In this document: in pieces, positions 14,466-25,300 of the stretch
How the letters are laid out: each line of letters begins with the position of its first letter
Position numbering within the stretch: position 1 is the first letter of the stretch
Source of the DNA: CAG-390 sp045636385
Lineage (GTDB): Bacteria > Bacillota > Clostridia > Oscillospirales > CAG-272
Direction: 5' to 3'
Assembly: GCA_045636385.1 (NCBI GenBank)
Contig: JAZTXK010000078.1
Coordinates: 124,001 to 188,000, forward strand
DNA length: 64,000 bases
The notes under the pieces: model-generated
The model's input: the letters and a program-made list of their open reading frames with translations, nothing else
The model's database searches: none
What the model was told of the DNA's origin: nothing
Program-made: the position numbers and the translations under genes

Positions 14466-15989
14466 TTATTTTACTTTAAGCTCGAACCAAAAAGTGGTTC
14501 CTTTTCCTTCCGCGGATTCAACCCCATAAGATGCGGAATGCAGGCGTAATAGTTTACTTACTATCGAAAGGCCTATACCGCTTCCGACAATCGCGCGCTT
14601 ATGAGATTTTTGCTCGGTGTAGTATCTGTCCCATATTTTCTGAATATCATCCTTGGAAATACCTTCACCGGTGTCGGTTACGGAAATACGAACGGTTTTT
14701 GGGGAAACAAGCGTTTGTTGAATAATTACGGTCTTATCCGCACCCGTATAGTTTATTGCATTATTGAGCAGATTGTAGATAACCTGAAGAATCATCCCTT
14801 CGTCGGCTTCAATCTCTACGTTTTCAGATGCTTTGAATTCAATGACATACCCATAGCGGCGAACAAGCTCGCTATAACGGTTAATTGTAGACCTTATCGA
14901 TTCCGTAAGGTTCATAACTCTGAAGGTCGGGGCTTGACATTCAGAACTGTATTTTGAAAAGCCAAGCATATCGTTGACAAGAGTAGTAAGTCTTTTGGTC
15001 TCATCAATGATGTATTGACAATTTTCAGGAGAGTTTTCCCCCGGAATATCGCGCATCATTTCTGCATATCCCGTAATCAAAGTCAAGGGGGTACGCAAGT
15101 CGTGCGAAACGTTAGCTATAAGCTCGCGCTGCAGTCTTTCTGTCTGAGAAATTTCGCCAACTGCATAGTTGAGTGCATTTGCCAATCTTTGAGTTTCGCT
15201 ATAGCCTTCTTCTTCAAATACCGCAGTATGCCCTATCTCTGCCATTCGCTCTGCTTCTGCGGTCATCTTCTCCAATGGACGTGAAATTCTGCCGGAAAAA
15301 GCCCAGGAAAAAACTACGGTTAAAACTACGATTAAAGCGGCTATATATCCAAATTGGACGTTTCGGGTTTGCTGTACGGTGCTGATCGGAGTGAATTCAA
15401 GATTAATAAATACGGCAAATAGATCGCCTTGTAAATCAGAAATTGACTTAACCGCAACCGCCACGACCAACTCACGCGAATCAGATTCATCTTGAGCCGG
15501 GGATTCAGATACAAAGCTCTCGTTGGTGCTGCCGGATGCTTTACTAATCCTATCACCTGTTGCAAGCGAATAGCGATGAGTAATTTCTCCACCCGATTCA
15601 ACTGCCTCTGAATAATATGCGGCAAGCGATTGCTCATCTACATAATGAATGATGCAAGTAGGCGAAACCTCTTTATTCACAATACGATCACCGAGAACTC
15701 CATTCTCAGCATCATATACAGAAATGCAAACATCATACTTCGAAGCTAATTCGCCGCATATTGAATCAAGATCATCTCTGTTGATGTATTTTTCAATATA
15801 AGATAGAACGTCATCAAGCTGATTAAGCTTTGTTCTTTCATAAAAGAAATCAAGAAGCAAGACCTGGAATACCCAAATTACCGCTAAAATAAGTAAAACA
15901 AAGACAGTAAGACCTAAAATCAGGTGAGTGCGGATTCCGCCTTTTCTCTTAAATCCATATACAGATCGCTTACGATTATCACTTTTCAT
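14466..15989 (-). CDS. HAMP-containing sensor histidine kinase, 507 aa
   Basis: Membrane sensor kinase: two helices (about residues 23-46 and 213-232) flank an extracytoplasmic sensor of about 165 residues. Then come HAMP, the HisKA dimer domain with the phosphorylated His in ANVSHDLRTPL, and a HATPase domain with N-box NNAINYTGADK, DTGEGIS, and GSGIGLSIVSKLL. ATG 15989 is used; GTG 15995 is two codons upstream and equally possible. The reading frame overlaps the response regulator end, so the two are made together. The stimulus is unknown, but linkage to an HtrA protease suggests envelope stress. Confidence 0.92.
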   Translation of the reverse strand: MKSDNRKRSVYGFKRKGGIRTHLILGLTVFVLLILAVIWVFQVLLLDFFYERTKLNQLDDVLSYIEKYINRDDLDSICGELASKYDVCISVYDAENGVLGDRIVNKEVSPTCIIHYVDEQSLAAYYSEAVESGGEITHRYSLATGDRISKASGSTNESFVSESPAQDESDSRELVVAVAVKSISDLQGDLFAVFINLEFTPISTVQQTRNVQFGYIAALIVVLTVVFSWAFSGRISRPLEKMTAEAERMAEIGHTAVFEEEGYSETQRLANALNYAVGEISQTERLQRELIANVSHDLRTPLTLITGYAEMMRDIPGENSPENCQYIIDETKRLTTLVNDMLGFSKYSSECQAPTFRVMNLTESIRSTINRYSELVRRYGYVIEFKASENVEIEADEGMILQVIYNLLNNAINYTGADKTVIIQQTLVSPKTVRISVTDTGEGISKDDIQKIWDRYYTEQKSHKRAIVGSGIGLSIVSKLLRLHSASYGVESAEGKGTTFWFELKVK

Positions 15990-16716
15990 TATCACTAATC
16001 AGATCAAATTTCTTTGTGATCTTCCCTTCCAAGCGATATCCTATTCCGCGAAGAGTAACAATAAGCGAAGAATATTTGCCGAGAGATTTACGGAGCAGCT
16101 TAATGTGAGTATCAAGCGTTCTTGCATCGCCGTAAAAATCGTATCCCCATACCTCACAAATAAGTTTTTCTCGCGAAAGAGCGATATTGTGATTCAAAAG
16201 CATGTAGAAAAACAATTCATACTCCTTGGGCGACATATTGACCCTATTACCGTCTATATAAACAATCCTTGCCGTAATATCAGCTTTCAACATACCGTCA
16301 TCTATCTCTATAATTTCATGCGGAGTCGCTGAAGATTCAGAGACGGTAACATTTGAGTCCACTCTTTTCATGACAGCCTCTATTCTGAGGATAAGCTCTC
16401 TGGGAGAAAACGGTTTAACTACATAATCGTCGATACCGAGATTAAAACCGTTTATCTTATCATATTCCTCGCCTCGAGCAGAAAGCATTATTATAGGGAC
16501 GTTGCTTGACTTTCTGATCTCTCTGACAGCAGAAAATCCGTCAAGCTCGGGCATCATAATATCCATAACAATGATATCTATGCTTTGAGAACGAAAAACT
16601 TCAATGGCTTCCATACCGTCGGAGGCTTCAATTACTTCGTGGCCTCCAAATTCAGCATATTTCTTAACAAAAGAACGGATTCCGACTTCATCGTCTACTA
16701 CCAAAATTTTATACAT
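15979..16716 (-). CDS. OmpR/PhoB-family response regulator, 245 aa
   Basis: Receiver domain with the acidic pair Asp8-Asp9, phospho-acceptor Asp52 in VMDIMMPELDG and Lys101 in YVVKPFSPREL, followed by a winged-helix DNA-binding domain (MSPKEYELFFYML, DTHIKLLRKSLG, RGIGYRLE). ATG 16716 was chosen because it gives the family-standard start MYKILVVDDE and has GGGAG eight bases upstream; the open frame runs 22 codons further up into the htrA end. It is 19 bases from htrA and overlaps the kinase gene. It probably controls its own operon. Confidence 0.94.
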   Translation of the reverse strand: MYKILVVDDEVGIRSFVKKYAEFGGHEVIEASDGMEAIEVFRSQSIDIIVMDIMMPELDGFSAVREIRKSSNVPIIMLSARGEEYDKINGFNLGIDDYVVKPFSPRELILRIEAVMKRVDSNVTVSESSATPHEIIEIDDGMLKADITARIVYIDGNRVNMSPKEYELFFYMLLNHNIALSREKLICEVWGYDFYGDARTLDTHIKLLRKSLGKYSSLIVTLRGIGYRLEGKITKKFDLISDNEK

Positions 16717-16735
16717 CTGCTTAACTCCCAAGAAA

Positions 16736-18136
16736 TCAAAGGCTTGAATCTTGCTGTGCGGCACCTTCAGGAATATATTCAATGAGCTTGATCTTCAATT
16801 CATAATATTTCCTGTCGCGCTTAATTCTGACTACAACTTCATCTCCGATAGCATTCGCGGAAATGCTGTATGAAATATCGTCAAGATCGGCTATTGAATA
16901 TCCGTTGATGCTTATTATAATATCGTTTGTCTTCAGCCCGTATTCCTCAACGTCAGCAGATACTATAACCTGTGCGTAAATGTCTCCGAAAATACCGGCG
17001 CTGTACTGTACTTGCTTTAACGGTATGCCAAGCGAAGGTCTTCCGGAAACATAACCTTTCGTGATAAGCTGATTAGCAATATCCCAAGCGGTATCTACAG
17101 GAATGGCAAAGCTGATGCCTTCTACACCTTGGCCGCTGGTTTTAGCGTTGACGATACCCACAAGTCTTCCGTAGAGGTCAAAAAGTCCACCGCCTGAGTT
17201 ACCGGGGCTTACAGCGGCATTGGTCTGAAGTAGGGTCATGCTTCCGTTACCCTCCATTACAACTTCACGGGCAAGAGAGCTGATTATTCCGTTTGTGACG
17301 GTACCGCCGAGTTCACCAAGAGGATTACCGATTGCAATTACAGTTTGTCCGAGGCGCAAATTTGATGCCGTTCCTATAACTGCAGGAGTGAATTCCTTTC
17401 CTTCATCAGGCGTTATAGAAATTACGGCTACGTCAGTTTTACTGTCTGTGCCAATCAAAACAGCTTCATACTCGCTTCCGTCCGTAAGTCTGACGATTAT
17501 ATTCGATGCACCTTCTATAACATGATTGTTTGTGATAATATATCCCCCCGTCGAAATGATAACACCGCTTCCCGCGCCACTGACAACGTACTGAGAATAT
17601 CCTCCAAAGCCGCTGTTAACGGTTTCAGTTGTTATTTCAACGACAGAATCTCTGACAGCCTCAATCGCCTCCTCCATTGACATCAGCTGACCTGCAACCA
17701 CAGGGGACTCTGTACGCGGCGGCTCGGATGTGTCGATGAAGGATCTGTCATCTTCCGGCTTTGGTTTGACTGAATCAGTTTGCTCCTTGGATTCAGCAGG
17801 CTGTGCAAATACATATTCGCTGGCAAAATAAGCAGCAATGAATCCGGAAGCAACAGACATTAATAAGCACAGCACAAGTATGATAGAACCCGAGAGGATC
17901 GTTAATTTCAAATATTTAGAAGAGTCTCGATCGGTCTTTCTTCTCTTTTTAGTATCACAAATTTGTTGATCCTTCTCCGTTGAAATCCCCGATTGGTATA
18001 TATCTACCGTGTATCCGCTATTTTTATGATCGGGACTGTAAATCACGCCGTGAACTTCATTTTCAGAAGCATCATTTTTACTCGCAAGGTCTTCCTCGCG
18101 TTTTTGAGCATCTAATCTATCGAAATCATTATTCAT
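16736..18136 (-). CDS. HtrA/DegP-like membrane-anchored serine protease with PDZ domain, 466 aa
   Basis: A long charged cytosolic N-terminus (about 78 residues) precedes a single membrane helix (79-104), then a low-complexity linker and a trypsin-like domain with the catalytic triad His205 (ITNNHVIEG), Asp235 (DSKTDVAVI) and Ser314 (PGNSGGGL). One PDZ domain follows (about 370-455, with SADVEEYGLKTNDIIISI). This is the Firmicutes HtrA layout, in which the protease faces outside and degrades or refolds damaged exported proteins. AGGAG precedes ATG 18136. The protease is first in an operon with a two-component system, the reverse of the more usual order of regulator then protease. Confidence 0.93.
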   Translation of the reverse strand: MNNDFDRLDAQKREEDLASKNDASENEVHGVIYSPDHKNSGYTVDIYQSGISTEKDQQICDTKKRRKTDRDSSKYLKLTILSGSIILVLCLLMSVASGFIAAYFASEYVFAQPAESKEQTDSVKPKPEDDRSFIDTSEPPRTESPVVAGQLMSMEEAIEAVRDSVVEITTETVNSGFGGYSQYVVSGAGSGVIISTGGYIITNNHVIEGASNIIVRLTDGSEYEAVLIGTDSKTDVAVISITPDEGKEFTPAVIGTASNLRLGQTVIAIGNPLGELGGTVTNGIISSLAREVVMEGNGSMTLLQTNAAVSPGNSGGGLFDLYGRLVGIVNAKTSGQGVEGISFAIPVDTAWDIANQLITKGYVSGRPSLGIPLKQVQYSAGIFGDIYAQVIVSADVEEYGLKTNDIIISINGYSIADLDDISYSISANAIGDEVVVRIKRDRKYYELKIKLIEYIPEGAAQQDSSL

Positions 18137-18252
18137 AAGAATTCTCCTTTCTTAATTGTTTTATATTATAATACCGAAATGTGACGATTATATGATTACT
18201 CGATAAAAATATGTTGAATGACAGTCAATTAAAACAAAATTCAAAGTTGGTA

Positions 18253-18281
18253 TTGTATTATATAATTAATTATGATATAAT
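18253..18281 (+). promoter_or_regulatory. Extended -10 sigma-A promoter for the queG-like/addBA operon
   Basis: -35 TTGTAT (18253-18258), 17-base spacer, -10 TATAAT (18276-18281) preceded by TGA, i.e. an extended -10 (TGnTATAAT). Confidence 0.8.
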
Positions 18282-18311
18282 TTTAGTACCTTAATGTGGG
18301 AGTTTGTTGAT

Positions 18312-19139
18312 ATGAAACGATTAACTGAAATAATTCGGAATCTCGGAGCTGCAGATGTTGGTGTTTTGCCTTACGATGAATGTGAAATTATCAATCCCCG
18401 TCTCGCAAATAAGCTTATATTTGTTCCAAAATCGGTTTTTATAGGAATCGTACCGTACTATACGCAATATTGCGAGGCTCCTCACACCGTTTCGGCTTAT
18501 GCTTTGGCTCATGACTATCACAAGCTTCTTTTCGAAATTTGTAATAAGGCTATAGAAGAATTCAAAGCGATATATCCCGAATCTCATTTCGCAGGCTTTG
18601 CGGATCATTCTCCAATAAACGAAAAGCTTGCTGCTGCAAAATCCGGCTTAGGTATCATAGGGGACCACAGCCTTTTGATAACCGAAAAATATTCTTCATT
18701 TGTATTTCTTTTCGAAATTATTTCAGATCTCAAATTCGATGCGCCTGTCCACGATATCGAATACTGTGAACACTGCGGAGCTTGCAAAAAGGCTTGTCCT
18801 GCAAATATAAACGATAAAAAGACTTGCCTTTCCGCTATAACTCAAAAAAAGGGATCGTTAACCGAAGAAGAAATTATATTAATTAATAAATCCGGCTATA
18901 TATGGGGATGCGATTTATGTCAGCTTGCTTGCCCCCATACGTTAAATGCCATTTCTAAAAATACAATTTACTCAGATTTGTTGTGGTTCAACTCTAATAT
19001 AATCTCATCGCCAAATGAAAATACCATAGCGGATGCCAACGATTTTAATATGCGCGCCTACAGCTGGCGAGGTCAGCAAACTATTTTAAGAAATTTCTAT
19101 ATTTTGAACAAACAATCTCAAGAGGCTTGCGATGATTAA
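18312..19139 (+). CDS. QueG-like iron-sulfur protein (short epoxyqueuosine reductase family member), 275 aa
   Basis: The N-terminal region resembles the cobalamin-binding DUF1730 part of epoxyqueuosine reductase, followed by two 4Fe-4S cluster motifs: CEHCGACKKACPANI and CDLCQLACPHT. QueG performs the last step of queuosine synthesis in tRNA. The protein is about 100 residues shorter than E. coli QueG, lacking the C-terminal helical-repeat part, as in many Firmicutes homologs. Function as a true QueG is therefore likely but not certain. ATG 18312 has GGGAG nine bases upstream; an earlier in-frame ATG would leave no ribosome binding site. The stop overlaps addB by eight bases. Confidence 0.78.
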   Translation: MKRLTEIIRNLGAADVGVLPYDECEIINPRLANKLIFVPKSVFIGIVPYYTQYCEAPHTVSAYALAHDYHKLLFEICNKAIEEFKAIYPESHFAGFADHSPINEKLAAAKSGLGIIGDHSLLITEKYSSFVFLFEIISDLKFDAPVHDIEYCEHCGACKKACPANINDKKTCLSAITQKKGSLTEEEIILINKSGYIWGCDLCQLACPHTLNAISKNTIYSDLLWFNSNIISSPNENTIADANDFNMRAYSWRGQQTILRNFYILNKQSQEACDD

Positions 19140-22100
19140 ATTTATATACGGAAATCCCGGTACAGGAAAAACCGAGGAAATATTCAAAATGCTCGAAAGC
19201 GATGCTTCGATAAAACAAAAAGCCATTCTTATCGTGCCTGAACAAATGACAGTTTCCGTCGAGCGAGAACTATTATTGCGTCTTCCCGCTTCGGCTCAGC
19301 TTTACGTTGAAGTTCTTAATTACACACGTCTCGCCAACAAATTGTTCCGTGAACATGGTGGCATAGATTACAACTCAGCCACTCACGGACTTCAAAAGCT
19401 GCTGATGTGGAGAGCTATAATGATCGCCGCTCCCCTGCTTTCCGAATATTGCAGATCGGGCGATGACGACATCGCTCTGGCAGATTCCTTTTTGGCAACT
19501 TACAACGAACTGACTGCCGCAGGCATCTCACTTGAAGATTTAGAGAAAATTGCAGCAAGCGGTAACTCTTCAACGTTAACCAGAAAAATTAAAGATATTG
19601 TCACTGTAAGCTCTATATATTCTTCTCTTCTTTCTTCAAGTTACTCCGATACCAACGGAGAATTGGTGCGTTTATGCGAACTTTTGAAGAACACCAATTG
19701 CCTTAAAGGCACCAACGTATATTTTGACGGATTTTCAAGTATAACCGGCATTGAGCACGCAATCACAAAACTGATTTTTTCACAAGCAGATAATTGCGCC
19801 ATTACTTTAAGTCTCCCCTCACACAGCTATAAAGGTCTTGACACCGTGTCCATTAAAAGATTTTCTGACAAATTGCGTGGTGACTGCGCATCGCTCGGAT
19901 TAAAAGTCGAAACAGTGACTCTTGAACAAAATCGCAGAACTCGCTCCCCGCGTTTGTCATATCTTTCATCAAATTTGTGGGAAATGACCACTTCCCCGCT
20001 TTCTTCGGACGATTCAATTCAAGATGAATCAATATCATTATATAGAGCCGCTGACATTTACGACGAATGCGAGTATGCCGCTGTCCTTGTAAGAGAATTA
20101 GCAGAACAAGGCTACCGCTATAACGAAATCGCTATAATAGCGAGAAATGCGGATAAATACATAGGAATAATCGAACCCGCTCTTGAAAATCTTGATATTC
20201 CGTATTTTATCTCCGAAAAGACAGACTCTTCCCTTTGCCCCATCGCAAAGCTTATTCTCTCCGCATTAAGGGTAACGATTTTTGGTTGGCAACGAAACGA
20301 TGTAATTTCGCATCTTAAAACGGGTTTATGTGGAATTTCACCGCGCGAAGCTGATATATTTGAAGAATATACTTCAAAATGGAACATTAGCGGAACAAAA
20401 TTCACTTCCCGTGAACCGTGGAATATGAATCCTGACGGTTATACCACTCAAAAAACCGAACGCGGAGAGCAAGCGCTCGCGATCGCAAATTCGGTTAAGA
20501 ATAATTTTATTTCGAAATTAATCAGCTTTTCGTCAGATCTTAAATCGGCTTCCGACTGCAAGGAAATGTGTCTTGCAACTATAAGATACTTAGAAGAGAT
20601 AGACGTTAAGGAAGCGTTGAAAAATCTCGCAAAAAAGTATATGCAGCACGGTAAACAGCGGCAGGCATCTGAATGCGTCAGAATGTATGACGTAGTAATC
20701 GATGCGCTTGACTGTGTTTGCGATGCCTTTTCCGACTATGAAAAGTTCGGCCTTCCCAAATTCTACCTTGCAATAAAAACAGCATTAGAGGAAACCGATC
20801 TCGGATCGATCCCTACGTCAATGGACGAGATCACCATCGGCTCTGCCAATATGCTTCGTGCCGATAACATTAAGTGTGCTATACTGTTAGGTGCTTGCGA
20901 CGGCGAATTTCCGTCCAACGTACAGGACTCGGGACTTTTGAATTATGCTGACCGTGAATACTTAATAAACCATAAGATCGTATTATCCGGAGATAAAGAA
21001 ATGCGAGCTTCGGATGAATTATTTTTCTTCCGACGCGCCGCTTCATCTCCTTCGGAAAGGTTAATCATATTCACGCGGGCAGACTCGGAACCCTCTATAG
21101 CATTCTCAAGAGTCAAAAAGCTTTTCAGTGAAATCAAAACTATTGAAACAGCCGCAGAAACTCTGCCGAGATTTAAATCTATAAAAGTCATATCCGAATA
21201 CTTACCTCTTTATGCCGGCACGGACCTAGGAGAAGCATTGAAGAGATTGGCTTCTGAAAATGACGGCGAAAATCAATTACCGTTCGTTTCAGATAATCAT
21301 TCCGTTACCGCGGAAAACGACGTCATAGCTCCGAATACTATAAACAATTATATTGGGAACGAACTCCGATTAAGTCAATCAAAAATCGAAGAATTCGTAA
21401 AATGCAAATTCGCGTATGCTTGCAAATACTATCTTAAGTTAAACGATACCAAGCGTATTACCTTTGCCTACAACAACATTGGAACGCTCATACATACGGT
21501 GCTTGAAAAATTCTTGTACTTCGTATACGTAAAGAATAAAGGTGTTCATCCCGACGAAACTGAAAAAGCAAAGATAATCGACCAAATCATCTCCGCATAC
21601 ATAGATGAGTTGATTCCGAGCAAAGATAAATCAAGCGCTCGTCTTAATCATCTTATTGAAAGACTTAAAAAAATGTCTACTCTTATTCTTGATGATCTGT
21701 TAGCCGAATTATCAGATAGTTACTTCATTCCCACGTTTTTTGAGTTGCCAATCGGAACTTCAAAAGTGCCTTCTATTACCATCCGCCTTAAAAACGGCAA
21801 GCAGATTTCGATGAGCGGTATAGTTGACCGAGTAGATATTTTTGAGACTAACGGTAAAACGTACGTACGAGTTATTGACTACAAAACAGGTGATAAAACC
21901 TTTTCCCTTTCTGATATCGCAGAAGGAACCAACCTGCAATTGTTAATATATATATTCTCATTAACAAGCCAAAACTCTTCACATTTGTTCAATAACGGTA
22001 TCGCCGAGCCCGCCGGAATTACTTATATTTCAGCAAATTCATCAAAGATCAAATCTCAAAGATTCAATGACTCGAGTGAGTCAATTTCAGCGGCAACTAA

Positions 22101-22383
22101 CGAAATCAAGCGCTCGGGGCTCATTCTTGACGATGACGACGTAATTTCTGCTGTAAGCAAGTCTCATAACAATAGATTTTTGATGGCTTCTGCGAGGAAA
22201 AAATCAACTGTTTCAAGGGAAGCACTTGACGTAATTTACGGACAAGTGTGTGACGTTCTAAAATCTATCGGCGACGAGATATTGACGGGAAATGCCAACG
22301 CTTTCCCCAAGGATGGTGCAGACACATGCAAATACTGCCCCTATTCGAATGTTTGCAGAGTCTCCAAAAAAGATCAGAATTAA
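19132..22383 (+). CDS. addB: AddB, ATP-dependent helicase/nuclease subunit B, 1083 aa
   Basis: Subunit of the AddAB (RexAB) double-strand-break end-processing machine, the Firmicutes counterpart of RecBCD. The N-terminus carries the Walker A motif GNPGTGKTE followed by VPEQMTVSVERELLLR, typical of AddB. The C-terminal RecB-like nuclease has VRVIDYKTGDK (catalytic Asp and Lys) flanked by the four cysteines of the 4Fe-4S nuclease domain: one in the VKCKFAYACKYY stretch and three in CKYCPYSNVC. Length is normal. It starts inside the queG-like gene end (8-base overlap) and is followed by addA after 15 bases, so all three are probably one transcript. Confidence 0.95.
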   Translation: MIKFIYGNPGTGKTEEIFKMLESDASIKQKAILIVPEQMTVSVERELLLRLPASAQLYVEVLNYTRLANKLFREHGGIDYNSATHGLQKLLMWRAIMIAAPLLSEYCRSGDDDIALADSFLATYNELTAAGISLEDLEKIAASGNSSTLTRKIKDIVTVSSIYSSLLSSSYSDTNGELVRLCELLKNTNCLKGTNVYFDGFSSITGIEHAITKLIFSQADNCAITLSLPSHSYKGLDTVSIKRFSDKLRGDCASLGLKVETVTLEQNRRTRSPRLSYLSSNLWEMTTSPLSSDDSIQDESISLYRAADIYDECEYAAVLVRELAEQGYRYNEIAIIARNADKYIGIIEPALENLDIPYFISEKTDSSLCPIAKLILSALRVTIFGWQRNDVISHLKTGLCGISPREADIFEEYTSKWNISGTKFTSREPWNMNPDGYTTQKTERGEQALAIANSVKNNFISKLISFSSDLKSASDCKEMCLATIRYLEEIDVKEALKNLAKKYMQHGKQRQASECVRMYDVVIDALDCVCDAFSDYEKFGLPKFYLAIKTALEETDLGSIPTSMDEITIGSANMLRADNIKCAILLGACDGEFPSNVQDSGLLNYADREYLINHKIVLSGDKEMRASDELFFFRRAASSPSERLIIFTRADSEPSIAFSRVKKLFSEIKTIETAAETLPRFKSIKVISEYLPLYAGTDLGEALKRLASENDGENQLPFVSDNHSVTAENDVIAPNTINNYIGNELRLSQSKIEEFVKCKFAYACKYYLKLNDTKRITFAYNNIGTLIHTVLEKFLYFVYVKNKGVHPDETEKAKIIDQIISAYIDELIPSKDKSSARLNHLIERLKKMSTLILDDLLAELSDSYFIPTFFELPIGTSKVPSITIRLKNGKQISMSGIVDRVDIFETNGKTYVRVIDYKTGDKTFSLSDIAEGTNLQLLIYIFSLTSQNSSHLFNNGIAEPAGITYISANSSKIKSQRFNDSSESISAATNEIKRSGLILDDDDVISAVSKSHNNRFLMASARKKSTVSREALDVIYGQVCDVLKSIGDEILTGNANAFPKDGADTCKYCPYSNVCRVSKKDQN

Positions 22384-22398
22384 AGAAAGGAGAATATA

Positions 22399-25300
22399 AT
22401 GGATTTCACAAAATCCCAGCAATTGGCAATAGAATTAAGGGATAGAAACATCCTTGTTTCGGCAGCCGCAGGATCGGGAAAAACCGCTACGCTTACAGAG
22501 CGCATATTGCGTCTTCTGACAGACGAAGATAATCCTGCCGACATCGGCTCGATGCTCATAGTTACATTTACCAGAGCAGCAGCAGGAGAGCTCAGGACCC
22601 GAATATCAAGAAAGCTCGGCGATGCGCTTGCAGACAACCCTGCAAATTCTCACATAGCTAAGCAAATCACCGCCCTTCCCTCGGCAAAGATCTGCACGAT
22701 CGACTCATATTATCTTGACTTGATCAAAAGCAACTTTCAGAAGTTGGGTATCCCTGCGCGCTTCAGACTCGCCGATGAAACCGAGTTGCAGATCATGCGA
22801 TATGAGGTAATGAACGCTGTAATTGAAAGAAGATATGAAACCGACCCCTATTTCAGCCATTATGCAGATGAAATAACAACTGCAAAAGGCGAAAATCAGT
22901 TAGCTGAAATCTTGCTGAACATCTGGTTCAAGATAAAAGCATTCCCTGATGGCACCCGTATCCTTGAAGACAGCGCTCAAAAATATTCTCAATATTCTAA
23001 CGAAGACCTCTTCTCTACACCTATTGGCAAGGAACTGCATAAAGAAATCGTCGAAAACGTCCAATACTTAATCAAAAGAGCCAACCGCATTTTGCAGATG
23101 CTTTCAGAAGAACCCGCCGCAGCGCCTTACGGAAAAGCCGTATCCTCTGATTTGGATTTTCTTAATCAATTTATGTTGGCGTTGAATAAGTATTCATATA
23201 TTGAAGCCAGAAAAGTTTTGTTTGATTATTCTCCCCTTTCATTGGGGAAAGTTGCAAGCGGAGCAAAAAGCGAAGTAACAGAGGAGATCAAAGATGAACG
23301 CGGCGACATTAAAGAGCGAATTATAAAGTTCCGCGAAAAAGAGTTTTGTGCGCATCCTGACGATTTGCCATATATTTGCCAAAAGAGCGCACAAATGTGC
23401 TTAAAAACCAAAGAATTACTCGATGACTTCATTGATGCTTATCAAACCGAGAAGTCGTCGCGATCCGTTTGTGAGTTTTCGGATCTGAGCCGGTACGCGC
23501 TTCAACTGCTCATTGATAAAAACGGAAACCCTACTCAAACTGCGCTTGAGGAACAAGGCAAATATCAGCATATCTTTGTTGATGAATATCAGGATACCGA
23601 TAACATCCAGGATCTCGTTTTCAAAACGATCTCGAAAGGAAATAATCTCTTTTTCGTTGGTGACATCAAGCAGAGCATATACTCCTTCCGCGGTGCAAAC
23701 CCAACCGTATTCTCCTCTTACCGAAAGTCTTATCTGCCTGCGGAAAACAATAGCGATATTCCCAATATTCCCCTTTCTGTTTTTATGTCGGAAAACTTCC
23801 GTTGCTCACCCAATATCATAGATTTCACAAATTCAGTTTGCTCATATCTCTTCAGAGAAACTGAGGGAGATGGCTGTGGCATCGGATACGTTTCCGAAGA
23901 CGATCTGATTGCTTCAAGAGGCGAGCCGACAAGCACCGACAAAGTACGGGTTGTGCTTTTAGAGAAAAACAATGGGAACGATGCTGAAAATTCAGAATAT
24001 TCTTTCGTCATTTCCGAAATTCGTTCGATGCTCAAAAATAAAAAGAAGCCCGACGGTGAGCCGTATATGCCGCGTGATATTGCAATCTTAACAAGATCAA
24101 ACAAGGAAGCGTCTTGCATGGCAAATGCATTGGCTCAAGCGGGAATTCCGCATGCTAACAGTACAGGAAATGATCTGTTCGAAAATCCGGAAGTTCTTTT
24201 AATGCTTTCGCTTCTTTCTGTAGCGGATAATCCACAGCGAGATATTCCTCTTGCGGCAGTTTTGCGTTCACCAATATTCCGCTTCAGTCTCGACGATCTG
24301 ATCAAAATACGAACCGGGCGATATACTATGTCGCTCTTTGATGCTGTGGAAGAGTATTCTCTTTCCGACGAATCTTCGCGCGAATTACAGTTAAAATGTA
24401 TCTCCGCTATTGAAAGAATTTCTTATTACCGCACAGAAGCTGAATCCTTACCCGTTCATACATTTATGAGGTTTTTATGGAAGGATACCTCTGCCCTTTC
24501 TTATGCAGGATCGGATAAGAGCTCGCAAAAAAGAACGCCGATTGAAAGACGAAGAAATCTTCGTAAATTTTATGAATACGCAAGAAAATACGAAGCGTCG
24601 TCATACAAAGGATTGCATGATTTTGTAGAATACATAAACGGCATAATCAGCCAAAACACAAAAATTTCCGATGAAGATGCCGTAACCGATAATACGGTCA
24701 GAATCATGACCGTTCACAAATCCAAAGGACTGGAATTTCCTGCAGTATTTTTGATAGGTTGTACCAAAAACACTAACTCAAAAGATTCAAGAAACGGCAT
24801 TATCTTTGAACCTTCATGCGATGTATCCCTCGCTTTCAAAATTTCCGACTCCACCGGCTTCGGACAGTTAGATACACCTTTCAGGATAGCTCTGGCTAAT
24901 AGAGTGACACAGCTCTCTTCGGAAGAAGAAATACGAATTCTTTACGTCGCTCTAACACGTGCGCGTGATAACTTATGCATAATCGCTTCCGGCAAAGAAG
25001 ATAACTCTCAGAAAATTATCGCTGAAGCTTCGAGAAAAGCGGCGTTGGGCGGTAGATTAACTGTATTGGGTTCTTCAAGCTGGATTGACAGAATTATGCT
25101 TGGACTTAAGGCTGATCTTCGATCAAGCTTTTATGAAATTGAAACGCCTGTTGCGTCTGATAACACAGAATCGATTGATAACAAATGTGATGAATACGTA
25201 CCCAACGAAGACGAGATTGAAAATATTTGTAATCAAATCAGACCTTCGCTCAATTTTAAGTACAAGGATTCTTATAATTCGCTGATTCCCGCAAAGGTCT

